In this document: positions 8,684 to 17,303 of the stretch, piece by piece | Position numbering within the stretch: the first letter of the stretch is position 1 | How the letters are laid out: each line of letters starts with the position of its first letter | DNA from: Gammaproteobacteria bacterium | GTDB taxonomy: Bacteria; Pseudomonadota; Gammaproteobacteria; HK1 | DNA length: 64,000 nt | Direction of reading: 5' to 3' | Assembly (NCBI GenBank): GCA_012103455.1 | Contig: WLWT01000001.1 | Span: 3,231,288-3,295,287 of the forward strand | Position numbers and translations under genes: made by a program | Notes under the pieces: model-generated | Told to the model about the DNA's origin: nothing | What the model saw: only the letters and a program-made list of their open reading frames with translations | The model's database searches: none

Positions 8684-9322
8684 ATGTGCCGGCTGCTGTG
8701 TGTCAGATCCAACGAGCTTTTTACGCTGTGCGCACATCTGCGTCCCTTCGCCTGCATCGCTGAAAACAGCCGCGAATATCAAGGCCACGGCTGGGGGTGT
8801 TCATGGTGGGACGATGGCAGGTGGCACCACTACCATGACATCCGCCCGCTTTGGCAAGATCCGGCGCCGCCGCAAGCGGCCACCACGCTGTTGGTGGCCC
8901 ATGCGCGCAGCGCGTTCAGGGATGAGGGCATTGCCGTTGAGAACAATATGCCCTTCGCCGACGGTGAGCGGGTGTTTTCATTCAACGGTGAACTGCGCGG
9001 CGTGCGCATCAAGGAGCAAGGGCGCATCGGCGCGGAGAAGATTTTCAACTACATCAAACGCTTCGACAAAGGGGACCTAGGCGCGGCCATTGAGCGCGGC
9101 GTCAGCGTGATCGAGAAACGCTCCCGTTATATACGGGCGATGAACTTCGTCATCGCCACACCTCAAGCCGTGCACGCCGCATCGCTCTACAACGAAGATC
9201 CGGACTATTTCCAATTGCGTGTGGCGCACACGGCCAACACTTTGATCATCTGCTCGGAACCTTACGGCGAATATGCTTGGCAGCGGCTGCCCAACCGTAG
9301 CGTGACAAGCTATCCGCAATAG
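8684..9322 (+). CDS. Class II glutamine amidotransferase-fold (YafJ/EgtC/DUG3-type) protein inside the lys cluster
   Basis: 212 residues. Cys2 directly follows the initiator Met (MCRLLCVRS), as in class II (Ntn) amidotransferases where it becomes the N-terminal nucleophile. GWGCSWW, VAHARSA and the oxyanion/Asn-Gly segment VFSFNGELRG are at the expected spacing. No synthetase domain is attached, as in the EgtC, DUG3 and YafJ group; EgtC and DUG3 hydrolyse gamma-glutamyl amides. LysW carries its substrate by a gamma-glutamyl amide, and no lysK deacylase lies in the cluster, so this gene between lysY and lysZ is a candidate carrier-product hydrolase. That role is inference. Confidence 0.85.
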   Translation: MCRLLCVRSNELFTLCAHLRPFACIAENSREYQGHGWGCSWWDDGRWHHYHDIRPLWQDPAPPQAATTLLVAHARSAFRDEGIAVENNMPFADGERVFSFNGELRGVRIKEQGRIGAEKIFNYIKRFDKGDLGAAIERGVSVIEKRSRYIRAMNFVIATPQAVHAASLYNEDPDYFQLRVAHTANTLIICSEPYGEYAWQRLPNRSVTSYPQ

Positions 9323-9326
9323 AACT

Positions 9327-10120
9327 ATGCGTATCATCAAAATAGGCGGCGGCGCTGCCATCAATTACGCTGGCGTAGTAAGCGATATCGCCGCCCTGGC
9401 CGAGCCCTGCGTGGTGGTGCATGGCGCCAACGCGCTGCGCGACCAGTTGGCCGAGCGCCTCGGCACCCCCAAACAAGTGCTCACCTCGGTGTCCGGCTAC
9501 GCCAGTGTGTTGTCCGATGAGGCGGCCATCGACGTTATTTTAATGAGCTACGCCGGCCTCAGAAACAAACGGCTGGTGGAGCAGTTTCAGCGCGCTGGCG
9601 TGAACGCAGTGGGTTTGACCGGCATCGACGGCGGCTTGGTGCAAGGCACCCCCGCAATAAAGGTATTCGCGTACGCGAGGGCTCCAAGACCCTCATCAAG
9701 CGTGATTTCTCGGGCAAACCCAAAGCTGTTAACGGGCAGTTGCTATCGCTGCTTCTGAGCAATGGCTATACACCGGTACTGACCATCCCGATACTGGACC
9801 AAGACGGCCACGCGGTGAATTCGGAAAACGACGATATCGTCAACGCACTGCAAGCTGAGCTGGGCGCATCGCAGATCATTCAACTCATCGAAGCGGCCGG
9901 CTTCCTGGCGGATGCGGCAGACCCTGAATCATTGCTACCCACCCTGACCCGGGCGGAGGTGGCACTGCGCGAGCAGCAAGTGGATGGGCGCATGAAGCGT
10001 AAGATGTTAGCGCTCAAAACCCTGGTGCAAACCGGCACCGCGCAAATCGTGATCGCCGATGGACGGGTCGAGCACCCGATCCGCGATGCCATAGCCGGTA
10101 AGGGGACCCTGATACGATGA
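9327..10120 (+). pseudogene. lysZ: LysZ, [LysW]-aminoadipate kinase, with one frameshift
   Basis: An amino-acid kinase of the ArgB/LysZ group in two frames. Residues MRIIKIGGGAAINYAGV through GIDGGLVQG are in the first frame; the rest (NKGIRVREGSKTLIKRDFSG, then PVLTIPILDQDG and the NSENDDI motif) is in another. The change falls at a run of five C at 9649-9653 where ACCCGC would be expected. Both halves are otherwise intact and together make about 264 residues, the family length. The rest of the operon is undamaged, so a sequencing slip at the C tract is a real possibility; a true loss or phase variation is the alternative. Confidence 0.85.
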
Positions 10121-10130
10121 GCGCAAGACC

Positions 10131-11297
10131 ATGACTACGGATGCCGCATACCGGGCACTGGAAAGCCGCTATTCCATCGACCTCTATCCGAAGCGGGAAC
10201 TCACCATCGTCAAAGGCGATGGCGCCACGCTGTGGGACGCCGATGGCAATGAGTACATAGACTGCGCCGCCGGCATCGGCGTGGCCAGTGTGGGCCATGC
10301 CAACCCGAAGGTGGCCGCCGCCGTGGCGGCGCAAGCGGGCACCTTGCTCACCTGTCCGGGTATCTTCTACAACGATATCCGCGCCAAGCTGCTGGAGCGG
10401 CTGGTGACCCTGGCCCCGGACGGTCTCATCCAGGCGTTTTTGTGCAACTCCGGTAGCGAGGCCCTGGAGGGCGCGCTCAAATTCGCCCGCCATGCCACCG
10501 GCCGCAAAAACATCATCTGCGCCATGCGCGGCTATCATGGCCGCACCATGGGCGCTTTGAGTGCCACCCACAAAAAAGAATACCGCGAGCCGTTCGAACC
10601 GCTACCCGGTGGCTTTACCTACGTTGCGTATAACAACATCGACAAACTCAGGGCCGCCGTCAACGGCGATACAGCCGCCGTGCTCCTCGAGCCAGTGCAG
10701 GGCGAAGGCGGTATCCGTCCGGGCCGTGCCGATTACTTTAAAGCGGCACGGGCGCTTTGCGATGAGCACGGCGCCCTGCTCATCTTCGATGAGGTACAGA
10801 CCGGCTTTTGCCGCACCGGCGCCTTATTCGCCTGCGAGCATTTCCAGGTCACGCCCGATATCCTTTGCGTGGCCAAAGCGATGGCCGGCGGCGTACCGAT
10901 GGGGGCGGTTTTGGCCGGCAAGCGCATCAAGAGCTTACGGGGATTGCACGGCTCGACCTTTGGCGGCAACCCGCTGGCCTGCGCCGCCGCTCTGGCAGCC
11001 ATAGACTTCATGATCGATGAGGACTTAAGCGGTCAAGCCAGAGCCAAGGGGGCCGCTTTAGTGGAGCAATTCCTGGCCAACAAGCCGGCCCGGGTGCGCG
11101 ACGTACGCCACCTGGGCCTCATGGTGGGCATCGAGCTAAAAGAGCGGGTGCAGCCTTTTTTGCTGGCGCTCATGGACCAGGGCGTGCTAGCGCTGCCCGC
11201 CGGCCCCACCGTATTGCGTTTATTGCCCCCGCTGGTGATCACGCAAGCACAGATCTCGCGTGTCGTCGAAGCGTTACACGAAGTCTTAACGCACTGA
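10131..11297 (+). CDS. lysJ: LysJ, [LysW]-aminoadipate semialdehyde aminotransferase (ArgD family)
   Basis: 388 residues, class III PLP aminotransferase. Motifs: YIDCAAGIGVASVGHANP at the N-terminus, CNSGSEALEGALKFAR (phosphate cup), LLIFDEVQTGFCRTG, and the PLP lysine in CVAKAMAGGVPMGAV. It converts the carrier-bound semialdehyde to the terminal amine using glutamate. It starts 10 bases after lysZ. ArgD homologues catalyse the same step with acetylornithine, so a dual role in arginine synthesis is possible. Confidence 0.93.
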   Translation: MTTDAAYRALESRYSIDLYPKRELTIVKGDGATLWDADGNEYIDCAAGIGVASVGHANPKVAAAVAAQAGTLLTCPGIFYNDIRAKLLERLVTLAPDGLIQAFLCNSGSEALEGALKFARHATGRKNIICAMRGYHGRTMGALSATHKKEYREPFEPLPGGFTYVAYNNIDKLRAAVNGDTAAVLLEPVQGEGGIRPGRADYFKAARALCDEHGALLIFDEVQTGFCRTGALFACEHFQVTPDILCVAKAMAGGVPMGAVLAGKRIKSLRGLHGSTFGGNPLACAAALAAIDFMIDEDLSGQARAKGAALVEQFLANKPARVRDVRHLGLMVGIELKERVQPFLLALMDQGVLALPAGPTVLRLLPPLVITQAQISRVVEALHEVLTH

Positions 11298-11303
11298 TGA
11301 GCG

Positions 11304-11359
11304 CCGTTGAATCACAACCGTTCAATCACAGCCGTTCAATTACAGCCGTTCAATTACAA
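11304..11359 (+). repeat. Four tandem copies of a 14-base unit
   Basis: CCGTTCAATTACAG repeated four times with a few substitutions, filling the gap between lysJ and the alcohol dehydrogenase and ending just before the latter's ribosome site. Confidence 0.9.
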
Positions 11360-11371
11360 AGGGGCCGTAGC

Positions 11372-12457
11372 ATGAAAGCAGTAGTGGCAACCGAACTCGA
11401 TCAATTCTCGGTGGAAAATGTCGAGTTGGATCCCCCCAAAGTCGGCGAAGTCCTGGTGCGCATGAAAGCGACCGGTGTGTGCCACTCCGATCTGTCCATG
11501 ATCAACGGCACCATTCCTACCCCCTTCCCCACTGTGCTAGGCCATGAAGGGGCCGGCATCGTCGAACAGATCGGTGAAGGTGTCACTCATGTCGAAGCGG
11601 GCGATCACGTGGTGCTCTCTTTCGTACCCCAGTGCGGCGAGTGCTTCCACTGTATCCATGACGAGCCCTATCTTTGCAATGTCGCCAAAGTGGACGGCAA
11701 CCTGTTGGATGGCACCAGCCGGGCGCGGATGAACGGTGATTACATCGCCGTGATGTCATTCTTGGGCAACATGGCTGAATACGCCGTAGTGCCCTCGATC
11801 TGCGTGGTACCCATCGAGAAAGATGTGAGTTTCCAGGCCGCTGCTCTGGTCGGTTGCGGCATCACCACCGGGGTGGGCGCCGCCATCAAAACAGCCCGAG
11901 TCGCCCCAGGCGCGACGGTGGCCGTGGTCGGTTGCGGTGGTGTTGGCCTGTCGGTGATCCAAGGCTGCCGCATCGCTGGCGCCAAACGCATCATCGCCGT
12001 CGATCTGTCGGCGGAGAAAATGGAGATGGCCAAGTCCTTTGGCGCCACCGACACGGTCACCCCCGGCGCCAACACGGTGCGTGAAATCATGGGCATGACC
12101 GGCGGTATCGGCGTTGACTATGCGTTCGAAGTCATCGGCCGCCCGGCCACCATAGAAACCTGCGTCAAACTGGCCCGCCGCGGCGGCCGCGCCGTGCTGG
12201 TCGGTGTGGGCCGCATGGAAGAGCGCTTCTCCGTCAACGCGCTCATCTTGCCGCTCACCGCGAAAACGATCCAGGGCTGTATGTACGGTAGCGTCAACAC
12301 CAAAACCGATTTCCGGATGTACTTGGATTTCTACCGCCGGGGTTTGCTGGATCTGGACGGCATGGTGAGCCGCACCTATAGCATCGACGAAGCGCCCCAA
12401 GCATTCGCCGATCTCGAAAGCGGCAACAACGCCCGTGGCGTCATTCTGTACCCCTAA
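11372..12457 (+). CDS. Zinc-dependent alcohol dehydrogenase (MDR family)
   Basis: 361 residues from the ATG at 11372, which has AAAGGGG upstream; an earlier ATG at 11297 would translate the tandem repeat and is rejected. Catalytic-zinc residues: Cys in GVCHSDL, GHEGAG. The four structural-zinc cysteines are reduced to CGECFHC plus C in YLCNVAK. The NAD-binding motif is VVGCGGVGLSVIQG. It resembles class III/NDMA-dependent-type alcohol dehydrogenases. Substrate unknown. Lying in line with the lys cluster on the same strand, it may act on an alcohol or semialdehyde made by the cluster, but it could be unrelated. Confidence 0.87.
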   Translation: MKAVVATELDQFSVENVELDPPKVGEVLVRMKATGVCHSDLSMINGTIPTPFPTVLGHEGAGIVEQIGEGVTHVEAGDHVVLSFVPQCGECFHCIHDEPYLCNVAKVDGNLLDGTSRARMNGDYIAVMSFLGNMAEYAVVPSICVVPIEKDVSFQAAALVGCGITTGVGAAIKTARVAPGATVAVVGCGGVGLSVIQGCRIAGAKRIIAVDLSAEKMEMAKSFGATDTVTPGANTVREIMGMTGGIGVDYAFEVIGRPATIETCVKLARRGGRAVLVGVGRMEERFSVNALILPLTAKTIQGCMYGSVNTKTDFRMYLDFYRRGLLDLDGMVSRTYSIDEAPQAFADLESGNNARGVILYP

Positions 12458-12513
12458 GGCCTACACAACTGGGCCTACACGACTGGGCCTACACAACCGG
12501 GCCTGCACAACCG
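12458..12513 (+). repeat. Four tandem copies of a 14-base unit
   Basis: GGCCTACACAACTG repeated four times with small changes, immediately after the alcohol dehydrogenase stop. Same unit length and copy number as the repeat before that gene, but unrelated sequence. Confidence 0.9.
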
Positions 12514-12524
12514 TTAAGAAGACT

Positions 12525-13652
12525 ATGATGAACGACCTCCCCCCTTACGATTTCGCCACTGGCAATACCAATGCGGAAACCTTCCCCGCCGAGGCCCTGG
12601 CGGTGACGGCGGCGGCGGTCATCCGCCGCCTGGGTCCGGAACTCAACCGCTACCCCGGTAAATTGGGCCATGCCGGGCTCAGAGCGTTGATGGCCCGCCG
12701 GGAGATGGAACGCGAAGGGGTGGCGGTGGACCCCGAGCATATATTCTTGCTGAATGGCTCCATGCAAGGCGTTACGCTGATGGCCGAAGCCCTGTGCAAT
12801 GGCCCCGGCGATCCGGTCGTCATGGAAGAGCACTGCTATGTCGGCACGGTTAACGCCTACGGTGGGCTCGGTCTCGATAGGGTGGGGATCCCGGTGGACG
12901 GCCACGGCATGCGCATGGATGCGCTGGAGCGGGAACTGACCCGCTTGGAAAGCGCAGGCCGCCCGGCCAAGTTCATCTACGTGCTGGCCACCTATCAAAA
13001 CCCCACTGGCTCGATGATGCCCCGCGCCCGCCGCCTGGAACTCATCGCTATCGCCAAGCGCCACGATGCCATCTTGGTGGAGGATAACTGTTACGCGGAC
13101 GTGCATTTCGAAGGCGCCAAGGAGCCATCGCTCTACGCCCTGGACGAGGATGTCAAACACATCTACCTCTGCTCCTTGTCCAAGATCTTCGCGCCGGGGG
13201 TGCGCCTGGGTTACGTCATCGCCAAACCACCCTTGTTGGATACACTGCTGGCCCGGCGCCACGACGCCGGCCCTAACACCCTCGCCGCCGCCATCGTCGA
13301 AGCGTACCTGCGCGATCGCTTGTGGGAGCACTGCGAGATGGCCAATAAAGCGCTCAAAGCCAAACGGGACACCATGTTGGAAGGCTTGGAGCAACATCTC
13401 GGTAATACGTGCTCCTGGTCCCATCCGGTGGGCGGACTGTTCATCTGGGTGCGCATTCCCGATGATGTGGACATGGATAAGTTCGAGGAGGAAGGCGCTA
13501 AACGGGGGGTCACTTTCGCGCGCGGTAAGAATTTTTACGTGCGCGATGACGAGATCCCCTATATCCGCTTGGCCTTTGGTTATCCGACGCAAGAGAACAT
13601 CCGCGCTGGCATGCCGGAGCTGACCGCCGCCTTGAACGCCGCCCGGGCATAG
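12525..13652 (+). CDS. PLP-dependent aminotransferase, class I/II (LysN/2-aminoadipate aminotransferase-like)
   Basis: About 375 residues from ATG 12525 (a second ATG follows at once); an upstream in-frame start at 12435 reads through the tandem repeat and is unlikely. Fold type I motifs: YPGKLGHAGLRALMA, LATYQNPTGSMM, DNCYAD and the PLP lysine in CSLSKIFAPGVRLGYV. The order and spacing match the LysN/MocR-domain subgroup, which in the aminoadipate route converts 2-oxoadipate to aminoadipate. That would supply LysX, but other 2-oxo acids are possible. Confidence 0.85.
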   Translation: MMNDLPPYDFATGNTNAETFPAEALAVTAAAVIRRLGPELNRYPGKLGHAGLRALMARREMEREGVAVDPEHIFLLNGSMQGVTLMAEALCNGPGDPVVMEEHCYVGTVNAYGGLGLDRVGIPVDGHGMRMDALERELTRLESAGRPAKFIYVLATYQNPTGSMMPRARRLELIAIAKRHDAILVEDNCYADVHFEGAKEPSLYALDEDVKHIYLCSLSKIFAPGVRLGYVIAKPPLLDTLLARRHDAGPNTLAAAIVEAYLRDRLWEHCEMANKALKAKRDTMLEGLEQHLGNTCSWSHPVGGLFIWVRIPDDVDMDKFEEEGAKRGVTFARGKNFYVRDDEIPYIRLAFGYPTQENIRAGMPELTAALNAARA

Positions 13653-13792
13653 GGGGCCAAGAGCGGCGGCATCGGACTTTAATTGACGGGCATTCAATAC
13701 CCTGCCAGCCGGCCCCAAGTAACGGCGCACGCTTTCTGATGGCGGTCCGTTCGCGTACGCTTTTGCACCTCAAGAGATCGAAGGAGAGGCCG

Positions 13793-15070
13793 ATGTCGCT
13801 ACTCAACCAATACGACGCCATCGCGCCCGCGGACACCGCCGCCCGCGCGCGATTCATCGGTAAGGTACTGCGCACCAATACCCGTGAGCTATTCGCGGAA
13901 CTGCGCGAACGCCGGCCTATCTTCACCACCCCTATGGCCACCTTCATCACCAAATACGTTGACGTCGTGGAAGTGCTGCGGCGGCCAGACATTTTCACCG
14001 TCAAGCTCTACGCCGCCAAGATGGATCCGTCCATGGGCCCTGTCATGCTGGCGCGCGACAACACCAACATCAATTACAAAGACAAGTCCTTGATGCGCAT
14101 CCTGTCGCCCCTCACCGATCAGCCGGCGGTACGGGCTATCGCCGGTGAATTAGCGGACGCGGCCATAGAGGCGAACGCCAAGGACGGCAAGTTGGAAGTC
14201 ATCCGCCACCTCGGCCGCGGTGTGCCGGTGCGGGTGGTCGATAAATACTTTGGTTTTCCTGGCCCCGATGAGGACACCATGCTGCGCTGGTCCAAAGCTA
14301 CGCAGTCCGATTTCTTCAAGAATCTGACCAACGATGCGGCCATACACGCGGCGTCGGTGACGGCAGGCCAGGAGATGGCGGCGTGGCTGCGCGATTACCT
14401 GCCGAAGCGCCAAGCGGAGATATTCGCTTGTGGTGAGTCCCCGGCGGATGTGGTGGGACGGCTGCTGGCAACGCAATTCCCGGGAGATATAGGTTTTACT
14501 TTGGACAGGATGCTGTCCAATGTCTCCGGCTTATTGGCGGGCAGCGTGGAAACCAGCTCTCAAGCCATCGCCCAAGCCTTGGAGCAGATATTGCTGCGCC
14601 CCGCCGTCGCCAAGCAGGCCAAAGCGGCCGCCGCGTCAACGTCCTTGGACGTGTTCGACAGCATCGTGTGGGAAGCACTGCGGTTCAATCCCATCAATCC
14701 CTTGGTGTTCCGCCTGACCGATACCGATACCGTCATCGCCGCAGGCACGGCGCGAGAGGCCCGTATCCCCAAAGGTACCGTGGTCTTCGCCTGCACCGCA
14801 TCGGCCATGTGGGACAGCGAAGTCATCGAACGCGCGGATGACTTCATCCCGGGCCGGCCCAGCTACAGCTATATGCACTTCGGCTATGCCTCGCATGAGT
14901 GTCTAGGCAAACCGGTAGGCGGTGTAATGGTGCCGGAAGTGGTACGGCGTTTGTTGCTGAGCGGCGCCGCGCTGCTGCCGGGAGAGGCCGGGCAAATCGA
15001 CTTTGCTGGCGGACCGTTCCCCGAATCCTTCACTGTCGCTGTCGATGGCCCCCGCCATCGCTGTCGATGA
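13793..15070 (+). CDS. Cytochrome P450
   Basis: 425 residues from the ATG at 13793 with AAGGAGAGG upstream. ExxR motif in VWEALRFNP and heme ligand Cys about residue 370 in FGYASHECLGKP. The I-helix segment reads LLAGSVETSSQAI, which keeps an acid-Thr pair although not the classic AGxDT spacing. A soluble bacterial-type P450 with no membrane anchor; it would hydroxylate or otherwise oxidise a small molecule with electrons from a separate ferredoxin not seen here. It follows the aminotransferase by 140 bases on the same strand; membership of the same pathway is unproven. Confidence 0.88.
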   Translation: MSLLNQYDAIAPADTAARARFIGKVLRTNTRELFAELRERRPIFTTPMATFITKYVDVVEVLRRPDIFTVKLYAAKMDPSMGPVMLARDNTNINYKDKSLMRILSPLTDQPAVRAIAGELADAAIEANAKDGKLEVIRHLGRGVPVRVVDKYFGFPGPDEDTMLRWSKATQSDFFKNLTNDAAIHAASVTAGQEMAAWLRDYLPKRQAEIFACGESPADVVGRLLATQFPGDIGFTLDRMLSNVSGLLAGSVETSSQAIAQALEQILLRPAVAKQAKAAAASTSLDVFDSIVWEALRFNPINPLVFRLTDTDTVIAAGTAREARIPKGTVVFACTASAMWDSEVIERADDFIPGRPSYSYMHFGYASHECLGKPVGGVMVPEVVRRLLLSGAALLPGEAGQIDFAGGPFPESFTVAVDGPRHRCR

Positions 15071-15357
15071 CTAAACACCTTGGCAACAGCGTGCAGAGGT
15101 ATGCAAAGCCGAGCCGCCGGCCAACCTAGGCATTCTTTTGCCTGCGCTAGGTGACTATATGATGGCGCTCAATCCGGCCGCTACGCAGCACCCCTACTAC
15201 GCTGGATCGACATTGTCTTGTCCTTCCTGCGAGTTCGATCGGAACAAGAGGTGTCGGAACTTAGGGACTGATCCTTTGCGCAACGCTAACGGCTACGGCG
15301 CCATCGCACGAATTCACGGCAGCTTTCTATCGGATTATCGATCTTCTACAGGTTGAC

Positions 15358-16083
15358 TCACAAATTGCGTTTGAACAGGGCCAATAAGCGTTCCCAGTGC
15401 CGTTCGGCAGAGGCTTTGTGGTACTTACCTTGGCGCTCAGGAAACACGAATCCATGCTCCGTTCCCGGATACCACTCGATGCGGTAGTCGATACCTGTGC
15501 AGGCCAGATGCGCGTCCAGCTTCTCGATCATCTCCGGCGGCGCCCACTCGTCCGTTTCAGCGCAACCGAAGTACATCTCGCCTTGGATCTTGGCGGCAGT
15601 CAAATGCGGCGAAGCCGGTCCATCAACCAACAAGCGCACGCCGTGAAATGAGGCGGACGCTTTAATGCGCTCAGGAAATTCAGCGGCGGCGGCAAACACG
15701 AAAGGCCCGCTCATGCAATAACCGACCACGCCTACCGGCCCGTCTAAGGCGTTGCCTTCTTCTTGCAAAAACTCGAAGATCGCCCGCGTATCCTGGCAGA
15801 CCATGGCGTTCGAGAGCTTGTTCATCAGCTCGAACATGCGCTCGCGCGTGGCCCCGGGCATACCCAGATGGAACTCGCGGGTATCGCGGTAATACAGATT
15901 CGGCAGCACTACATAGTAGCCAACCGTTGCGATACGCCGGGCCATGTCGTGCAATTCCTCACGTTTACCCGGTGCATCCATATAAAAAATGACCACAGGA
16001 TGTGGACCACCCTCTTGCGGACAGGTGATGAATGTATTCATATCACCATCGGCCGTGGTTATATCTATGTGCTTGTCCAACAT
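15358..16083 (-). CDS. Dienelactone hydrolase family protein
   Basis: 241 residues, alpha/beta-hydrolase. The nucleophile Cys123 lies in GYCMSGP, the acid Asp in CAETDEWAP and the His in GTEHGF, the Cys-Asp-His triad of dienelactone hydrolases, which open lactones made from ring-cleavage products. Many family members act on other esters. It sits next to a Rieske oxygenase and an LLM enzyme on the same strand, which fits catabolism of a ring or ester compound. The 288 bases between it and the convergent P450 hold no gene I recognise. Confidence 0.85.
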   Translation of the reverse strand: MLDKHIDITTADGDMNTFITCPQEGGPHPVVIFYMDAPGKREELHDMARRIATVGYYVVLPNLYYRDTREFHLGMPGATRERMFELMNKLSNAMVCQDTRAIFEFLQEEGNALDGPVGVVGYCMSGPFVFAAAAEFPERIKASASFHGVRLLVDGPASPHLTAAKIQGEMYFGCAETDEWAPPEMIEKLDAHLACTGIDYRIEWYPGTEHGFVFPERQGKYHKASAERHWERLLALFKRNL

Positions 16084-16129
16084 CTGCTACTCACCTTGAA
16101 AATCATTGCGCTGCGCTATTTGCTCTGAG

Positions 16130-17290
16130 CTACTCGGCAACTTCAGCGCGTACATGCGCAGCAACGGTGTTCTCAAAATAAGCCAGCGCGGGCTCGTTGC
16201 GGCCAAACGTGAGATGGGTTTGCGCGCCGGAGGCGAGTCCTTGTTGAATGGTCGCGCCGGTTGGAAAATCCTCATCCAGCACCGTCATCATCAATAGATC
16301 CATATTCTTGCGCCAATGCTCGCGCGCCTCATCAGATGCCGCCGGCTCGGGGATCAAGAAATCCATCGTCATCGAACAGCGCGCCGGATCATTGGCATCC
16401 GGGTAGATACGCCACAGCTCCACATGATCGATTTGCATCACCCAGACAGTGTTCGGGAATAGCACGTACACGATGGCGGAGTGCTCCGGCAGATTCCATT
16501 CGCTATGCGGCCGATCGCGCAATAGCTCGACGCTCTTACGCGGGAACACTTCACGGATATGCGGCCCGAAGTTATCCACCAGGCACATGTCATGAATGAA
16601 TAAGGGCGCGATGCTGTTGCGGTGCAACAAACCGAAATGATACGGCTCCAGAAACGTATCGATGGCGATTTTCCAGTTGAACGGCTGCTCTATGATGCGG
16701 GTCTCGTATAAGTGGTAAGCCGGCAATTCATACGCCGCCAGCTCACTGTCCAAGTCACCTAGGAAGCCTGCCACATAGGGCTTTGCATCAGCGTTCAAGC
16801 TCACCCACACCATGCCGTGGCGCTCTACCGTAGGGAGTGCTTTCAACCCATGACAGGCTTTATCCACGCCTGTAAAAGCCGCTTCGTTGGGAATATGAAT
16901 CAACGCCCCGTCCAGGCCGTAGCTCCAACCGTGATAGGGGCAGGAGAAAAGCTTGCGCACACAGCCGGATGCTTGCGTGGCCACTTTCGCGCCCCGGTGG
17001 CGGCACACGTTCAAAAAAGCCCGGGCGGCGCCATCGGCTCCACGCGCCACCAGCACGGGTACGCCGGCACGGTCATGGGTGATGAATGTGCCTGGCTCCG
17101 GAAGCTCATGACTGAGCGCCATCACCAACGGATAAGCACCGAACAAAACGTCCCGTTCGGCGGCCAAGCGCGAGGCCGAGGTGTAGGTCTGCACTGGAAT
17201 GCGGGTGACGTCTTCGCTCAAACACGTCTCACTGCGATCGATGTGCTCGTGCAGTGAGCGGATGAGTGCCACTTGTTTTTCGTGCTGCAT
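16130..17290 (-). CDS. Aromatic ring-hydroxylating oxygenase, Rieske alpha subunit
   Basis: 386 residues. Rieske [2Fe-2S] ligands: CRHRG (C96, H98) and CPYHGW (C117, H120). The mononuclear iron region DTFLEPYHFGLLHRN around residues 195-215 gives Asp/His ligands. The catalytic domain is complete. It is alone, without a beta subunit or reductase next to it, as in three-component alpha-only oxygenases (carnitine/choline-type and similar). Reductase must come from elsewhere. It ends 46 bases before the dienelactone hydrolase start. Confidence 0.87.
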   Translation of the reverse strand: MQHEKQVALIRSLHEHIDRSETCLSEDVTRIPVQTYTSASRLAAERDVLFGAYPLVMALSHELPEPGTFITHDRAGVPVLVARGADGAARAFLNVCRHRGAKVATQASGCVRKLFSCPYHGWSYGLDGALIHIPNEAAFTGVDKACHGLKALPTVERHGMVWVSLNADAKPYVAGFLGDLDSELAAYELPAYHLYETRIIEQPFNWKIAIDTFLEPYHFGLLHRNSIAPLFIHDMCLVDNFGPHIREVFPRKSVELLRDRPHSEWNLPEHSAIVYVLFPNTVWVMQIDHVELWRIYPDANDPARCSMTMDFLIPEPAASDEAREHWRKNMDLLMMTVLDEDFPTGATIQQGLASGAQTHLTFGRNEPALAYFENTVAAHVRAEVAE

Positions 17291-17303
17291 AAGGCCTCCG
17301 TTT

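Noticed and set aside
6569..11297. Assignment of the carrier cluster to arginine rather than lysine
   Set aside because: Not excluded, but the sequences resemble Thermus-type LysX/LysW and a LysN-like gene is close; lysine is the better working name until substrate tests.
11304..12513. Tandem repeats as a possible CRISPR array
   Set aside because: Units are only 14 bases, directly adjacent with no spacers, and the two arrays have unrelated units; no cas genes are present.
12489..13730. 413-codon minus-strand frame
   Set aside because: Complete antisense shadow of the aminotransferase, whose motifs are intact on the plus strand.
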